From Labrenzia sp. CE80 (GTDB lineage: Bacteria > Pseudomonadota > Alphaproteobacteria > Rhizobiales > Stappiaceae), in NCBI RefSeq assembly GCF_009650605.1, contig NZ_WAJT01000001.1, positions 620,001-684,000 of the forward strand: 64,000 nt of DNA. Reading direction: 5' to 3'. The translations under genes were made by a program, and so were the position numbers. The notes beneath the pieces were generated by a model, which did no database searches, was not told the DNA's origin, and saw only the letters and a program-made list of their open reading frames with translations. Shown piece after piece: positions 36,582-45,829 of this stretch (position 1 is the stretch's first letter; each line of letters opens with the position of its first letter).

Positions 36582-36616
36582 TAAGTCTTTGATGCCAGCA
36601 TGGGATCAAAGACTTA
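36582..36616. repeat. Perfect 12-base inverted repeat upstream of the DUF2336 gene
   Basis: TAAGTCTTTGAT and ATCAAAGACTTA flank an 11-base spacer (GCCAGCATGGG). The dyad ends 18 bases before the start codon at 36635. It has no U-run and is not placed like a terminator of its own; it may be an operator, or an RNA hairpin close to the ribosome site. Confidence 0.65.
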
Positions 36617-36634
36617 GGGCTGTAGTGCGTCATC

Positions 36635-37789
36635 ATGATCATTCACGATTTTCTAAACTGGGTTGAGACTGCGCCGGATGGACCGCGAGCGGAGGCTGCT
36701 GGCGCGCTCGCGCGGGCCTGGCTCTACTCCGAGCTGGATGATGACAGCCGCAAGGGCGCATCTGCGGCGCTGACGGTTCTCCTCGATGATCCTTGTGTCG
36801 ATGTGCGCATGGCAATTGCGCACAATCTGTGCCGCAGTTCAGACGCCCCTCGGCATATCCTTCTGTCGTTGGCTGAAGACAGGCAGGAGGTTGCAAGCAT
36901 CGTCTTGGAGACGTCACCGCTCTTTTCCGATGTCGACTTGATCGATGTCCTGGCGAACCCACAGGAAGACTTGCAGCGGATTGTCGCGAACCGTCGGGAA
37001 CTGTCCGCCCCAGTATCTGCTGCGATTGCGGAGATCGGAACTGAATCCGCTTGCAGGGCGCTGCTATCAAACAGCTCGGCGAAGCTCGTGCCGACCAGTC
37101 TGTTACGGCTCGCAGAGAGATTCGAGGATGTCGCGGATCTACGTGAAGCGTTGCTCAAGCGGCCAGATCTGCCGATGCACATACGTCATGCACTCCTGCT
37201 TCGTCACGCCAGAGCCATCGGAGAGACTGTCGGTGCAGACGGGGAGCGGGATCAAAAGGACGACGAGAACTTACTGGCGGACGCTTCTGACAAGATCGCC
37301 CTTCGCCTTGTACATGGCGCGTCGCATGCCGAGCTGCTCGAGATGTCAGATTATCTTCGCGCTGGCGGGCATTTGAATACGCGGCTGATGCTGCGGGCTG
37401 TCTGCTGTGGCCGGTTCAGGTTCTTTGCAACCGCTCTCGGGCTCTTGTCGGGGGTTCCGGAAGAACGGATTTTCCGGGCGCTCATTGCCGCGCGTCCGTC
37501 CGCTTTGCGGGCGGTGATGCGGAAAGCTGGACTGCCGATGCGCTCTCATCAGGCGTTTCTGTTGGCGATTGACATGGCAAGGGAAGGGGGCGCCGATCTC
37601 ACGGCCGATCTTCCGCTTGATCTTGCTCGGATGTTGACGGAATGCCTGCTTGGCGAGCTGCAGGATGAGGCGCTGGGCGCCGACGGCGATATCCTCGCCT
37701 TCCTGAGGCGTTTTGCGCTTGAAGTAGCGCGTCTTGAAGCTCGGGCCTATATTTACGGCACGACGCAAAGAGCACTCAGCGCAGCCTAG
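36635..37789 (+). CDS. DUF2336 family protein
   Basis: 384 residues of the DUF2336 family of alphaproteobacteria, which are helical HEAT-like repeats. The repeats are visible as VDVRMAIAHNLCRSSDAPRH, QEVASIVLETSPLFSDVDL and LQRIVANRRELSAPVSAAI. The fold suggests a protein-binding scaffold; no enzyme motif is present. Some family members are reported in CtrA-regulated sets, in line with the CtrA box upstream of the preceding gene. The ribosome site is poor and the 12-base dyad lies just in front of it. It converges on the Hpt gene. Confidence 0.85.
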   Translation: MIIHDFLNWVETAPDGPRAEAAGALARAWLYSELDDDSRKGASAALTVLLDDPCVDVRMAIAHNLCRSSDAPRHILLSLAEDRQEVASIVLETSPLFSDVDLIDVLANPQEDLQRIVANRRELSAPVSAAIAEIGTESACRALLSNSSAKLVPTSLLRLAERFEDVADLREALLKRPDLPMHIRHALLLRHARAIGETVGADGERDQKDDENLLADASDKIALRLVHGASHAELLEMSDYLRAGGHLNTRLMLRAVCCGRFRFFATALGLLSGVPEERIFRALIAARPSALRAVMRKAGLPMRSHQAFLLAIDMAREGGADLTADLPLDLARMLTECLLGELQDEALGADGDILAFLRRFALEVARLEARAYIYGTTQRALSAA

Positions 37790-37813
37790 CTAGCTAATTG
37801 CAGCCGGTGTCAG

Positions 37814-38326
37814 CTATTTCTCGAGGCGTGCGAGATAGTCTTCGGTGACTTCGGTCAGCCGGTCGAGCAGCGCCGATCCCGTCTCGTTCTGATCGTCTTT
37901 TGCGCCTTCGGCCACCATCGCACGGATCGCCACGACATATTGCTCGACGAGAGGCAGCGGCAGGGCGGAGGGCGATGGCACTGTTTCAATCAAACGGCAG
38001 AAGCTGGCTGCGACGGAGCCGACCAGCGGATAGCCCAACGTTAGTGCCTGACCCTTGATGTTGTGAGCGGACTGATAAAGCGTGTCGAGGTTTTCGGCGG
38101 TCAGTCCTTCGCTCTGAACCACATCCCAAGCGGCCATAAGTTCAGCTGCTTCATTGGACATCCAGCCGCCGAAGTTTTGGGAGAGGCGTTCCAGCGCGAT
38201 TTCTGCCGCTTTGACCGGATCGAACTTGGCTGCCTCGCGCTTGTTCATGATGCGAACCTTCTTGCGCAGGTCACTGGGAGGCGTGACAAGTTCATATTCC
38301 TCGCCCTCAAACAAATCGGCAGACAT
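37814..38326 (-). CDS. Hpt-domain (histidine phosphotransfer) protein
   Basis: 170 residues. The second half is an Hpt four-helix domain with the phosphorylated His in the motif SAHNIKGQALTLGYPLVG, followed by CRLIE. It passes phosphoryl groups between histidine kinases and response regulators; the partner kinase is not in the window. The first 45 residues (RKKVRIMNKREAAKFDPVKA) are basic. It may take part in the CtrA or motility network, by context only. Confidence 0.85.
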   Translation of the reverse strand: MSADLFEGEEYELVTPPSDLRKKVRIMNKREAAKFDPVKAAEIALERLSQNFGGWMSNEAAELMAAWDVVQSEGLTAENLDTLYQSAHNIKGQALTLGYPLVGSVAASFCRLIETVPSPSALPLPLVEQYVVAIRAMVAEGAKDDQNETGSALLDRLTEVTEDYLARLEK

Positions 38327-38480
38327 CTCGAATTCCTCATACCGTTCCCGGAGCGTTCATGGAGAAATTGAACATCTGCTCGACGCGCCGACGACGCTTT
38401 TCCCCACGACAAGTTGAAGCATTATTGCGCGCGGAGCTTAACAGGGGCTTGTCAGTGAGAATTTGGTAAGGACAAAATTC

Positions 38481-39281
38481 TCAATAGCGGAACATCTCAG
38501 CAAGAATGCGTTCGTCCCATCCGTGATCGGAGTCGAACATCATCAAACCTTCGACTTCGCTGTCCTCGTGAACCGTGACCTTTGCGACATTTCTGATCTC
38601 GGTATGATCGGCGGCGGCACTGACTGGTCGCTTCAGCGGATCAAGGACTTCTATGTCGACCTTTGCGCGGTTCGGCAGGAGGGCGCCGCGCCACCGGCGG
38701 GGGCGAAATGCACTGATCGGGGTCAGAGCAAGAAGCGACGCCGAGATCGGCAGAATCGGCCCATGGGCAGACAGGTTATAGGCTGTGCTGCCTGCAGGCG
38801 TCGCCACCAGACAGCCATCGCAGATCAGCTCCTCCAGGCGAACGCGGTCATCGACCGAAATCTTCAGCCGCGCAGCCTGGGATGTCTGCCGGATGAGAGA
38901 AACTTCATTGATCGCACGGGCAACGTGGCTGTAGCCGGCATGATCGACCACTTCCATGCGCAAGGGATGGATCGTCGTGATGTCGGCGCTTTGAAGACGC
39001 TCGCGCAGGTCCTCTTCACGGTATTCGTTCATCAGGAAGCCGACCGATCCCCGGTTCATGCCGTAAATCGGTTTTCCCGTTCCCATGAAGGCGTGGAGGG
39101 TTTGCAGCATGAGGCCGTCGCCGCCGAGCGCGATAATGACGTCGGCCTCTTTGGTACGGGCATTGCCATATAGGGCGGAAAGCTTTTGCAGGGCTTCTTG
39201 CGCTTCTTCCGTTTCACTGGCCAGAAAAGCGAGCTTGTCACATTTTATCGCTCTTTTTACTTCTGCCTCGAGCTGGCTCAT
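38481..39281 (-). CDS. nadK: NAD kinase
   Basis: Makes NADP from NAD with ATP or polyphosphate, in the cytoplasm. 266 residues, at the short end of the family. The motifs are [15 protein letters not shown] (the GGDG motif), the NE motif AINEVSL and [24 protein letters not shown] lies four bases before the ATG. The Hpt gene stands further downstream on the same strand. Confidence 0.95.
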   Translation of the reverse strand: MSQLEAEVKRAIKCDKLAFLASETEEAQEALQKLSALYGNARTKEADVIIALGGDGLMLQTLHAFMGTGKPIYGMNRGSVGFLMNEYREEDLRERLQSADITTIHPLRMEVVDHAGYSHVARAINEVSLIRQTSQAARLKISVDDRVRLEELICDGCLVATPAGSTAYNLSAHGPILPISASLLALTPISAFRPRRWRGALLPNRAKVDIEVLDPLKRPVSAAADHTEIRNVAKVTVHEDSEVEGLMMFDSDHGWDERILAEMFRY

Positions 39282-39435
39282 TGCATTCCCCGGTTGGTGG
39301 ACCCGAACAGATGTTCAACGGCCTCTTAGCGGCTAATAAACAGCACGAAGCCCTTGAATGCCAACGCCTATTGTAGGCAAAGCTGTGCTGCGGCCAATTT
39401 TTGTCCACGGACCAGGATCTGCGACCTTTCAAGGG

Positions 39436-40326
39436 TCAGAAAATATGTGCTGCTCGGGCATCAACTGCCACATTCAGGAAACTCTGTATCAGCCGCAATT
39501 CGCGCTTGTCAGCGGATAGGGCGATGCAGTCCCGGTATTGTTCGGACATTTCCTTGATTGGTATCGCGACGAGTTTTTCCGACGGGTAAAGACTGTTTTC
39601 CAGCAAGATGCCAAGTCCGAGACCATGGAGGATGGCTTCCTTGACCATCGGAAAGGTCGTTGTCTTGATGATCCGCGGGAACTCAAAGCCGAATTCGCTG
39701 ATTTTGGCGCGCACCACTTTCTGGGTGAGCGATCCGTCTTCCGGCAGGATCAATGTGTCTGCCTGGAGATCGGCTAGTGAAAGACTTTTTCTCCCGGCCA
39801 GCCGGTGATCAGCGGGCATGTGCGCCATATAGGTCGTCCGGCGCAGCTCCTGGGTAAAGAGCGCGTCGCTTTCCTCCGGTTCCGTGACGATCGCTATATC
39901 GACATGGCGGTCCGCAACAAGTCCCATCGCTGTGGTCCAGTTGTAAAGCGTGAAGTCGATCTGCACCTTTGGGAACAATTCTCCATAGCGCGAAATGATC
40001 GGCATTGCCGGGCGTGGAGCATTCGCGATGATCCGGATGTGCCCGTCTGTCAGTGCGCTGTAATCATTCACTTTCTCCGTCACCAGTTGATCCAGTGTTG
40101 CCAGCCGATCTGTGATTCGAAAGAGCTCGCTGCCGGCACGGGTCATCTCGAGACCGTCGCGTCTGCGGACGAAAAGCTGCGTCCCCATGCGCTTTTCCAG
40201 GTTGGCGACGTGCTGGGTGATTGAGGACTGGGTGACGGACAGAACGCTTGCGGCTCCGGAAAAGCTTCTTTCGCGGGCAACATAGGTGAAGGCAGTGATT
40301 TGGTAGGGGCTTGGACGGTTGTTCAT
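39436..40326 (-). CDS. LysR family transcriptional regulator
   Basis: 296 residues. The N-terminal winged helix-turn-helix (ITAFTYVARERSFSGAASVL then VTQSSITQHVANLEKRMG) is typical of LysR; the rest is the effector-binding domain. It is divergent from the first ABC operon (gap of 120 bases) and most likely controls it. The start was set at ATG 40326, with GGAA a few bases upstream; the frame is open back to 40374, but that would take in the operator region. A dyad with a T-N11-A pattern lies at 40367-40381. Confidence 0.9.
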   Translation of the reverse strand: MNNRPSPYQITAFTYVARERSFSGAASVLSVTQSSITQHVANLEKRMGTQLFVRRRDGLEMTRAGSELFRITDRLATLDQLVTEKVNDYSALTDGHIRIIANAPRPAMPIISRYGELFPKVQIDFTLYNWTTAMGLVADRHVDIAIVTEPEESDALFTQELRRTTYMAHMPADHRLAGRKSLSLADLQADTLILPEDGSLTQKVVRAKISEFGFEFPRIIKTTTFPMVKEAILHGLGLGILLENSLYPSEKLVAIPIKEMSEQYRDCIALSADKRELRLIQSFLNVAVDARAAHIF

Positions 40327-40366
40327 GACAGTTCCATGTTGAACTTCATGAGAAACTCTATCCGTC

Positions 40367-40381
40367 ATTAGCAACGCTAAT
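40367..40381. promoter_or_regulatory. LysR-type operator candidate
   Basis: ATTAGC-AAC-GCTAAT is a perfect six-base dyad and fits the LysR T-N11-A box. It lies between the divergent lysR gene and the ABC operon, 66 bases before the operon start. Confidence 0.65.
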
Positions 40382-40446
40382 ATTACGTCACAGGCAATTC
40401 AATTGAGCTGCATATGGTGCCGCCCGAAAGCAAAGGGAATGGTGTC

Positions 40447-41604
40447 ATGTCTGCGATCAAATTGCGCTCTATCGGCAAGTCTTACGGCACTACCTCGGTT
40501 CTTCGGGGGATCGATCTCGACATTCGTTCGGGAGAGTTTTTGACGCTTGTCGGGCCGTCCGGGTGCGGAAAATCGACGCTGTTGAGGATCCTCGCGGGCC
40601 TTGAAGCGCCGAGCTCTGGAGACGTCGAGATCGGCGGCAAGCCGGTTACGGATGTCCGTCCAGCGAATCGGAACCTGGCGATGGTGTTTCAGTCCTATGC
40701 CCTTTACCCGCATCTTACGATCGCCCAGAACATGATGACACCGCTTCGTCTGCGCGATCTGTCGACAGCTGAGCGCTTGCCTTTTGTGGGCCCCGTGCTC
40801 GGCCGCGCGAAGTATCGTCAGATCCAGCAGCAAGTGCTGGAGACAGCCCAGGTTTTGCGGATCGAGGCGTTGCTCGACAGAAAGCCCGGGCAGTTGTCTG
40901 GAGGGCAACGGCAACGGGCTGCTCTTGGGAGGGCGATGGTGCGTAAGCCGGTTGCATTCCTTATGGATGAGCCGCTGTCCAACCTAGATGCAGCGCTGCG
41001 CATTCACATGCGCTCCGAGCTTGCGGAGCTCCACCGGTCACTTCAAGCCACCTTCGTTTATGTGACCCACGATCAGGCGGAGGCGCTGACCATGTCTGAC
41101 CGCATGGCGGTGATGATGGATGGCAACATCCTGCAGCTCGGCGCACCTGATGAGGTTTACAACGATCCGCAAGACATTCGTGTTGCCGAGTTCGTCGGCG
41201 CGCCAAAAATCAATCTGCTCGCGGGCAACCTGGACAGTGATGGCCACGCGCGCTGCGGCGAGGTTGTCCTATCAAGGGTGACCGCGTCGCGAGCTTCCGA
41301 AAAGGTAAGCATTGGCTTGCGGCCTGAGCATCTGGCGCTTTGCGCCGCGAGTGAGCCCGGATGCCTGTCAGGCCGGGTCGTTCACAAGGAAAACCTTGGC
41401 GCTGATATCTACCTGCACGTGGCCATTGATGACGGGCTTCATCGCATGGTGGTGCGGACCACGCCGCAGGAAGGCGTCTCCGTTTCGCTGGGATCGAATG
41501 TCTCTTTCCATCGTCTGCACGGCCAGGCGATGGTCTTCGGCGCGGATGGAAAACGCATTCAGCTGGCCGACGCCATGTCATCCCAGGTGCCAGAGGTCGC
41601 ATGA
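40447..41604 (+). CDS. Sugar/glycerol-3-phosphate-type ABC transporter ATPase (UgpC/MalK-like)
   Basis: 385-residue ATPase of the CUT1 class. Walker A is GPSGCGKST, the signature LSGGQRQRAALGRAM, Walker B VAFLMDEPLSNLDA, the switch VTHDQAEALTM, and a C-terminal TOBE domain with GLRPEHLAL. It drives the importer whose permeases and binding protein follow. Start set at ATG 40447, after GGGA; the frame is open to 40414. It is divergent from the lysR gene. The first permease overlaps its stop by four bases (ATGA). Confidence 0.95.
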   Translation: MSAIKLRSIGKSYGTTSVLRGIDLDIRSGEFLTLVGPSGCGKSTLLRILAGLEAPSSGDVEIGGKPVTDVRPANRNLAMVFQSYALYPHLTIAQNMMTPLRLRDLSTAERLPFVGPVLGRAKYRQIQQQVLETAQVLRIEALLDRKPGQLSGGQRQRAALGRAMVRKPVAFLMDEPLSNLDAALRIHMRSELAELHRSLQATFVYVTHDQAEALTMSDRMAVMMDGNILQLGAPDEVYNDPQDIRVAEFVGAPKINLLAGNLDSDGHARCGEVVLSRVTASRASEKVSIGLRPEHLALCAASEPGCLSGRVVHKENLGADIYLHVAIDDGLHRMVVRTTPQEGVSVSLGSNVSFHRLHGQAMVFGADGKRIQLADAMSSQVPEVA

Positions 41605-42524
41605 TGCCCCGCTCCAACGCGCATATGTGGTTCGTCGGACCTGCGCTTATCTTGATGTTCGTCATTCTGCTGCTGCCGATCGGCATGGCCGGGGTCTTGA
41701 GCCTGACGGACTATAGTCTCGGCAACGCCGGGGCCTCCTGGGTCGGGCTGGACAACTACGAGAAGATCTTCACGCGCTCGACCTATGCAAAGATGTTCGG
41801 CGCGACGTTCCGATATGTCTTTGTTGTGGTGCCTCTCTCGGTTGGTCTGGGGCTTGGTGCTGCTCTGCTCATCCATTCCACCAAGCGCTTCGGTGATCTT
41901 TACAAGACGATCTACTTTCTGCCGGTCATGGCTGCGTTGATCGCGATGGCGATCGTGTGGGAGTTCGCGCTTCATCCAACCATCGGTCTGGTGAATTCTA
42001 CGCTTGAGCAGGGCTGCGGGACGTTTCTGGAAAGTTGGGGCTGGTTCGCGCAGGGGTGTGAGAGCGGATTTCCACTTTGGCTGACGGACCGCAAATACGC
42101 GATCTGGGTCGTCTCCTTCATCGGCGTTTGGCAGGGTTTCGGCTTCAACATGGTGCTTTACCTTGCCGGGCTGACCTCGGTGCCGAGGGAACTCTATCAG
42201 GCCGCCGAAATGGACGGCGCGAAATCCAGTTGGGACCGGTTTCGTCTTGTCACCTGGCCCATGCTAGGCCCGACGACGGTTTTCGTCGTGACCATCTCCT
42301 TCATCCGCTCGTTTCAGGTCTTCGACACGGTCGAGGCCTTCTACCCGCAGGGCGGCGGACCGTCGAAGTCGGTCTACGTCATGATGTTCGCCATCTACGA
42401 GAAGGCCATCCAGCAGAATCTCATGGGAATCGGCGCCGCCATCACGGTTGTCTTCCTCGCCTTCGTCATGATCCTCACCATCATCCAGCGGTGGCTGGTG
42501 GAAAGAAAGGTTCACTACACATGA
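41601..42524 (+). CDS. ABC transporter permease (UgpA/MalF-like)
   Basis: 307 residues with six membrane helices and the EAA loop (MDGAKSSWDRFRLVTWPMLG region, starting with YQAAE). It forms half of the membrane channel of a CUT1 importer. Overlaps the ATPase stop by four bases and the next permease start by four bases, so the three genes are translationally coupled. A cysteine-bearing periplasmic loop (EQGCGTFLESWGWFAQGCES) is unusual. Confidence 0.95.
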   Translation: MMPRSNAHMWFVGPALILMFVILLLPIGMAGVLSLTDYSLGNAGASWVGLDNYEKIFTRSTYAKMFGATFRYVFVVVPLSVGLGLGAALLIHSTKRFGDLYKTIYFLPVMAALIAMAIVWEFALHPTIGLVNSTLEQGCGTFLESWGWFAQGCESGFPLWLTDRKYAIWVVSFIGVWQGFGFNMVLYLAGLTSVPRELYQAAEMDGAKSSWDRFRLVTWPMLGPTTVFVVTISFIRSFQVFDTVEAFYPQGGGPSKSVYVMMFAIYEKAIQQNLMGIGAAITVVFLAFVMILTIIQRWLVERKVHYT

Positions 42525-43456
42525 CCGATCTTTCAATGGCCCCTTCAGGTTTGGCCGGTCGCTCGACTTTCCGCTTCTCGGCGGCTGAGACCCTGAAGCA
42601 CGTCGTGCTGATCCTTGGCGCGATCATCGTGCTGATGCCGTTTTACGTCATGGTCAGCTACAGCTTGAAGAGCCCGGCCGAGATCATGCAGAACACTGGC
42701 GGGTTCTTTGGTCTTCAAGAAGCTTTCCGGGATGACTACTGCATCAAGCTCGGCAACGCCGTGGCCGACTGCATGGTAACGCCGGCCATCTACAACTACA
42801 CGACGGCCTTCGCGAAAGCGCCGTTGCTGCGCTACCTGCTGAACGGGGTCGTGATCACGGCGTCCATCTTCTTCATCCAGGTGCTGGTTGCGCTCCCTTG
42901 CGCCTATGCACTTGCCAAGCTGCGCTTCTGGGGCAGGGAGGCCGTATTCGGACTGGTGCTGTTCTGCCTGCTGATCCCTGTGCATGCCATCGCGCTGCCG
43001 CTTTACATCATGCTGGCCAAGCTTGGGCTCACGAACAGCTATGCGGCTCTTGTGGTGCCCTGGAGCATTTCCGTTTTCGGCATTTTCCTGATGCGCCAGT
43101 TCTTCATGACGGTTCCGGACGATCTGATCGACGCTGCGCGGATGGACGGCATGAGCGAGTTTTCGATCATCTGGAATGTCATGCTGCCGACAGCAATCCC
43201 AGCCCTCCTGGCCTTCGCCATCTTCTCGGTGGTGGCCCACTGGAATGACTACTTCTGGCCGCGCATCGTCATCACCGGCAACCGCGAACTGTTCACGCCG
43301 CCGCTTGGATTGCGGGAGTTCAAGGGCGACGCCGACGGAGACAATTTCGGTCCGATGATGGCGACGGCGACGATCATTGTGACACCGCTCATCGTCGCCT
43401 TCCTGATCGCGCAACGGCGCTTCATCGAAGGCATCACATTAAGCGGAATGAAGTGA
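42521..43456 (+). CDS. ABC transporter permease (UgpE/MalG-like)
   Basis: 311-residue second permease with the EAA motif IDAARMDGMSEFSIIWNVM. The first residues MTDLSMAPSG lead into membrane helix HVVLILGAIIVLMPFYVMV. Between helices 1 and 2 a periplasmic loop carries DDYCIKLGNAVADC, two cysteines that may bond. The reading frame is open upstream into the previous gene, but ATG 42521 with ATGA overlap is the clear start. The binding-protein gene follows after a 121-base gap. Confidence 0.95.
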   Translation: MTDLSMAPSGLAGRSTFRFSAAETLKHVVLILGAIIVLMPFYVMVSYSLKSPAEIMQNTGGFFGLQEAFRDDYCIKLGNAVADCMVTPAIYNYTTAFAKAPLLRYLLNGVVITASIFFIQVLVALPCAYALAKLRFWGREAVFGLVLFCLLIPVHAIALPLYIMLAKLGLTNSYAALVVPWSISVFGIFLMRQFFMTVPDDLIDAARMDGMSEFSIIWNVMLPTAIPALLAFAIFSVVAHWNDYFWPRIVITGNRELFTPPLGLREFKGDADGDNFGPMMATATIIVTPLIVAFLIAQRRFIEGITLSGMK

Positions 43457-43577
43457 ACGAAAGAGAATTCGGGGCCGCCGCGTGGCAGCCCCGCTACCGA
43501 AATCCCGAATGGGATCAACCGGGAACGGGCGAGTTTGGCGACCTGACCGCTCCCACGGCAATACCACGGAGAGTTCC

Positions 43578-44840
43578 ATGAAAAAGTGCCTGACTGCAAT
43601 AGCGTTTCTTTTGGCCGCCGGCACGGCGAACGCAGAAGAAAAGATCACCATCGAATTCGCGTACCCGTACAGCCATCTTTTCGATGTCACCTACGAAAAG
43701 ATCATGCCGCTTTTCAACGAAAAGTATCCGAACATCGAAGTGAAGATGCGTGCGGCTTATGAGTCTTACGAAGACGCTTCCAACACCATCCTGCGTGAAG
43801 CTGTTGCCGGCGAACTGCCGGATGTCACCATGCAGGGTCTGAACCGTCAGGCGATCCTGGTCGAAAAGGGCATTGCCAAGTCTCTCGAGCCCTACATCGT
43901 TCGCGAAGAAGACTTTGCCAAGGACGGCTACCACGACGCGATGCTGAAGCTGGGCACGTTCAACAACGAAGTTCACGGCCTGCCGTTTTCCGTTTCCCTG
44001 CCGGTCGGCTATTACAACATGGACGTGATGGCCAAGGCTGGCATCACCTCTGCCGATCAGCTGCCGAAAACCTGGGACGAAGTCGTCGCAACTTGCGGCA
44101 AGCTGCGTGAAGCCGGCGTCAAGAACCCGATGTTCTGGGGCTGGAACATCACCGGCAACTGGTTCCTTCAGGCTCTGATGTGGTCCCAGGACAAGCCGAC
44201 CATGGAAGGCAACGAGTTCCAGCTGGCTTCCGACGAAGGCCTGACGGCTCTGAACACCATGAAGTCCATATTCCGTGGCTGTGAAATGCAGAACATCGAG
44301 TGGAAGGCTGCCCTTGCATCTTTCTCCGCTGGTGAAATCGGCATGATGTTCTGGTCGACGTCCGCTCTGGGTGCCGTTGAGCGTTCAAAGGGTGACTTCG
44401 AACTGAAGACCAACGAATTCCCGGGTCTTGAAGCGACTGGTCCTAAGGGCCTGCCGGCTGGCGGCAACGCCGCTATGCTCGTTTCCACATCAGACGATCC
44501 GAAGGAACTGGACGCTGCCTGGAAATGGCTGAAGTTCATTACATCCGGTCAGGGTGCTGCTGAAGTTGCCCGCACCACAGGCTACATGCCGCCGAACAAG
44601 GCTGCCAACGAAGTGATCCTTGCCGATTTCTACAAGGAAAACCCGAACAAGGAGACGGCGGTTCGTCAGCTGCCGCTTCTGCGCGACTGGCAGGCCTATC
44701 CGGGCGACAACGGTCTGGCTGCAACCCAGGTCATCTATGACGGCCTGGAAGGCATTGTGACCGGCGAATACGACGACATGAGCGAACTTCAGGAGCAGAT
44801 CTCCGAAGAAGTTCAGGACCTGCTGCCTTCCGGCAACTAA
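43578..44840 (+). CDS. ABC transporter periplasmic binding protein (family 1, UgpB-like)
   Basis: 420 residues, signal peptide CLTAIAFLLAAGTANA ending before EEKITI. The domain resembles cluster D binding proteins for sugars and glycerol-3-phosphate-type ligands (FAYPYSHLFDVTYEKIMPLF, LPFSVSLPVGYYNMDVMAKA). Codon use looks highly biased, as in strongly expressed binding proteins. Its position before a GpdQ-type phosphodiesterase gene suggests a phosphodiester ligand. A GGAGAG ribosome site lies before the ATG. It is followed by a terminator-like hairpin, then the phosphodiesterase gene. Confidence 0.93.
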   Translation: MKKCLTAIAFLLAAGTANAEEKITIEFAYPYSHLFDVTYEKIMPLFNEKYPNIEVKMRAAYESYEDASNTILREAVAGELPDVTMQGLNRQAILVEKGIAKSLEPYIVREEDFAKDGYHDAMLKLGTFNNEVHGLPFSVSLPVGYYNMDVMAKAGITSADQLPKTWDEVVATCGKLREAGVKNPMFWGWNITGNWFLQALMWSQDKPTMEGNEFQLASDEGLTALNTMKSIFRGCEMQNIEWKAALASFSAGEIGMMFWSTSALGAVERSKGDFELKTNEFPGLEATGPKGLPAGGNAAMLVSTSDDPKELDAAWKWLKFITSGQGAAEVARTTGYMPPNKAANEVILADFYKENPNKETAVRQLPLLRDWQAYPGDNGLAATQVIYDGLEGIVTGEYDDMSELQEQISEEVQDLLPSGN

Positions 44841-44856
44841 GTCCCTCCGAACTGAG

Positions 44857-44887
44857 CGCCGTCCGGTTTTCCGGGCGGCGTTTTCTT
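44857..44887 (+). terminator. Terminator-like hairpin after the binding protein
   Basis: CGCCGTCCGG and CCGGGCGGCG pair over ten bases around loop TTTT, followed by TTTTCTT. Because the phosphodiesterase gene starts 28 bases later with no space for a promoter, it probably reduces rather than stops transcription. Confidence 0.7.
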
Positions 44888-44914
44888 AAAAAGACAAATA
44901 ATAGGACTGGCCTC

Positions 44915-45739
44915 ATGAAGCTCGTTCAAATGACCGACATCCACCTCACAGCGCCCGGAAAGACAATCTCAGGCCGTGAGCCGACCGAGAACTTCAAGCA
45001 GGCGCTCTGGCACGCGCTGGACAATCATTCGGATGCCGACGCGCTGGTGATCACCGGTGATCTATCCGACTGGGGCGATCTTGAAGACTACCAGCGTCTG
45101 AGGGACATCCTGTCCAGCGTGCCGATGCCGGTCCACCTGTGCATTGGCAACCACGATGAACGTGAGACGTTTCTTTCGGTATTTCCAGATCTAGCCGACG
45201 AGAATGGTTTCGTTCAGTCAGCCTTTGACTTGCCACAGGGCGTGGGGATCACATTGGACACATGGGGCCCAGGAACCCACGCGGGTCATTTTTGTGAAAA
45301 ACGCCTTTCCTGGCTGGGTGAAAAACTATCCGCAACTGACCGAAATACCTGGATTTTTATGCACCACAATCCGGTTCCGATCGGCATTGCGCCGATGGAT
45401 AAAATCATGTTGCAGGATGCCGAGGCGTTCGCTGCGGTCATCGCCCGGCATGCTGACAAGATCGCGCATATCTTCCACGGTCATTGCCATTTGCCACTGT
45501 CGGGATCTTTGCACGGCGTTCCGTTCAGTGCGCCGCGAGGGACAAATCATGCCGGATGGCCGGACTTCAAGGCCGAGCGCTCGCTCAGCAGTTCCGATCT
45601 GCCGGAAGCCTATGCGGTGATCCTTGCCAATGAGACCAGCACCATGGTGCATATGGTCGAATATGGCTACGCAGGGGACATCCGGAACGAAGGGTCACCA
45701 GACTATGCAGACTGGGACCGCCTCACAATGATCAGATAA
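44915..45739 (+). CDS. GpdQ-type metallophosphodiesterase, module 1
   Basis: 274-residue cytoplasmic calcineurin-fold phosphoesterase without a signal peptide. Metal ligands: Asp8 and His10 (MTDIHLT), Asp49 (ITGDLSD), Asn79 and His80 (IGNHDER), His150-151 (MHHNPVPIGIAPMD) and His190/His192 (HGHCH). The HHxPxxxGIAPMD motif matches glycerophosphodiesterase GpdQ and cyclic-nucleotide phosphodiesterases. It is the last gene of the LysR operon, behind a Ugp-like importer, so a phosphodiester brought in is likely cleaved here. A paralogue ends the convergent operon. Cyclic nucleotides are an alternative substrate. Confidence 0.88.
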   Translation: MKLVQMTDIHLTAPGKTISGREPTENFKQALWHALDNHSDADALVITGDLSDWGDLEDYQRLRDILSSVPMPVHLCIGNHDERETFLSVFPDLADENGFVQSAFDLPQGVGITLDTWGPGTHAGHFCEKRLSWLGEKLSATDRNTWIFMHHNPVPIGIAPMDKIMLQDAEAFAAVIARHADKIAHIFHGHCHLPLSGSLHGVPFSAPRGTNHAGWPDFKAERSLSSSDLPEAYAVILANETSTMVHMVEYGYAGDIRNEGSPDYADWDRLTMIR

Positions 45740-45768
45740 GGCTTTTTGCACGGGCCGAGCCGCTGGCG

Positions 45769-45795
45769 GTGCAAGGGTCGTCTAGATCCTTGCAC
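45769..45795. terminator. Hairpin between the convergent phosphodiesterase genes
   Basis: GTGCAAGG and CCTTGCAC pair over eight bases around an 11-base spacer that can pair further (TC/GA). A third partial copy, TTTTTGCAC, lies at 45743-45751 and could pair with the first arm instead. Probably a two-way transcription stop. Confidence 0.6.
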
Positions 45796-45829
45796 GGGAG
45801 GCATCCGATGGATCGATCATGTGAGACGG

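Noticed and set aside
42077..42520. Long upstream extension of the second permease gene of module 1
   Set aside because: It lies in another frame of the first permease and is rich in Arg, His and Gly; the real start at 42521 overlaps the previous stop by four bases.
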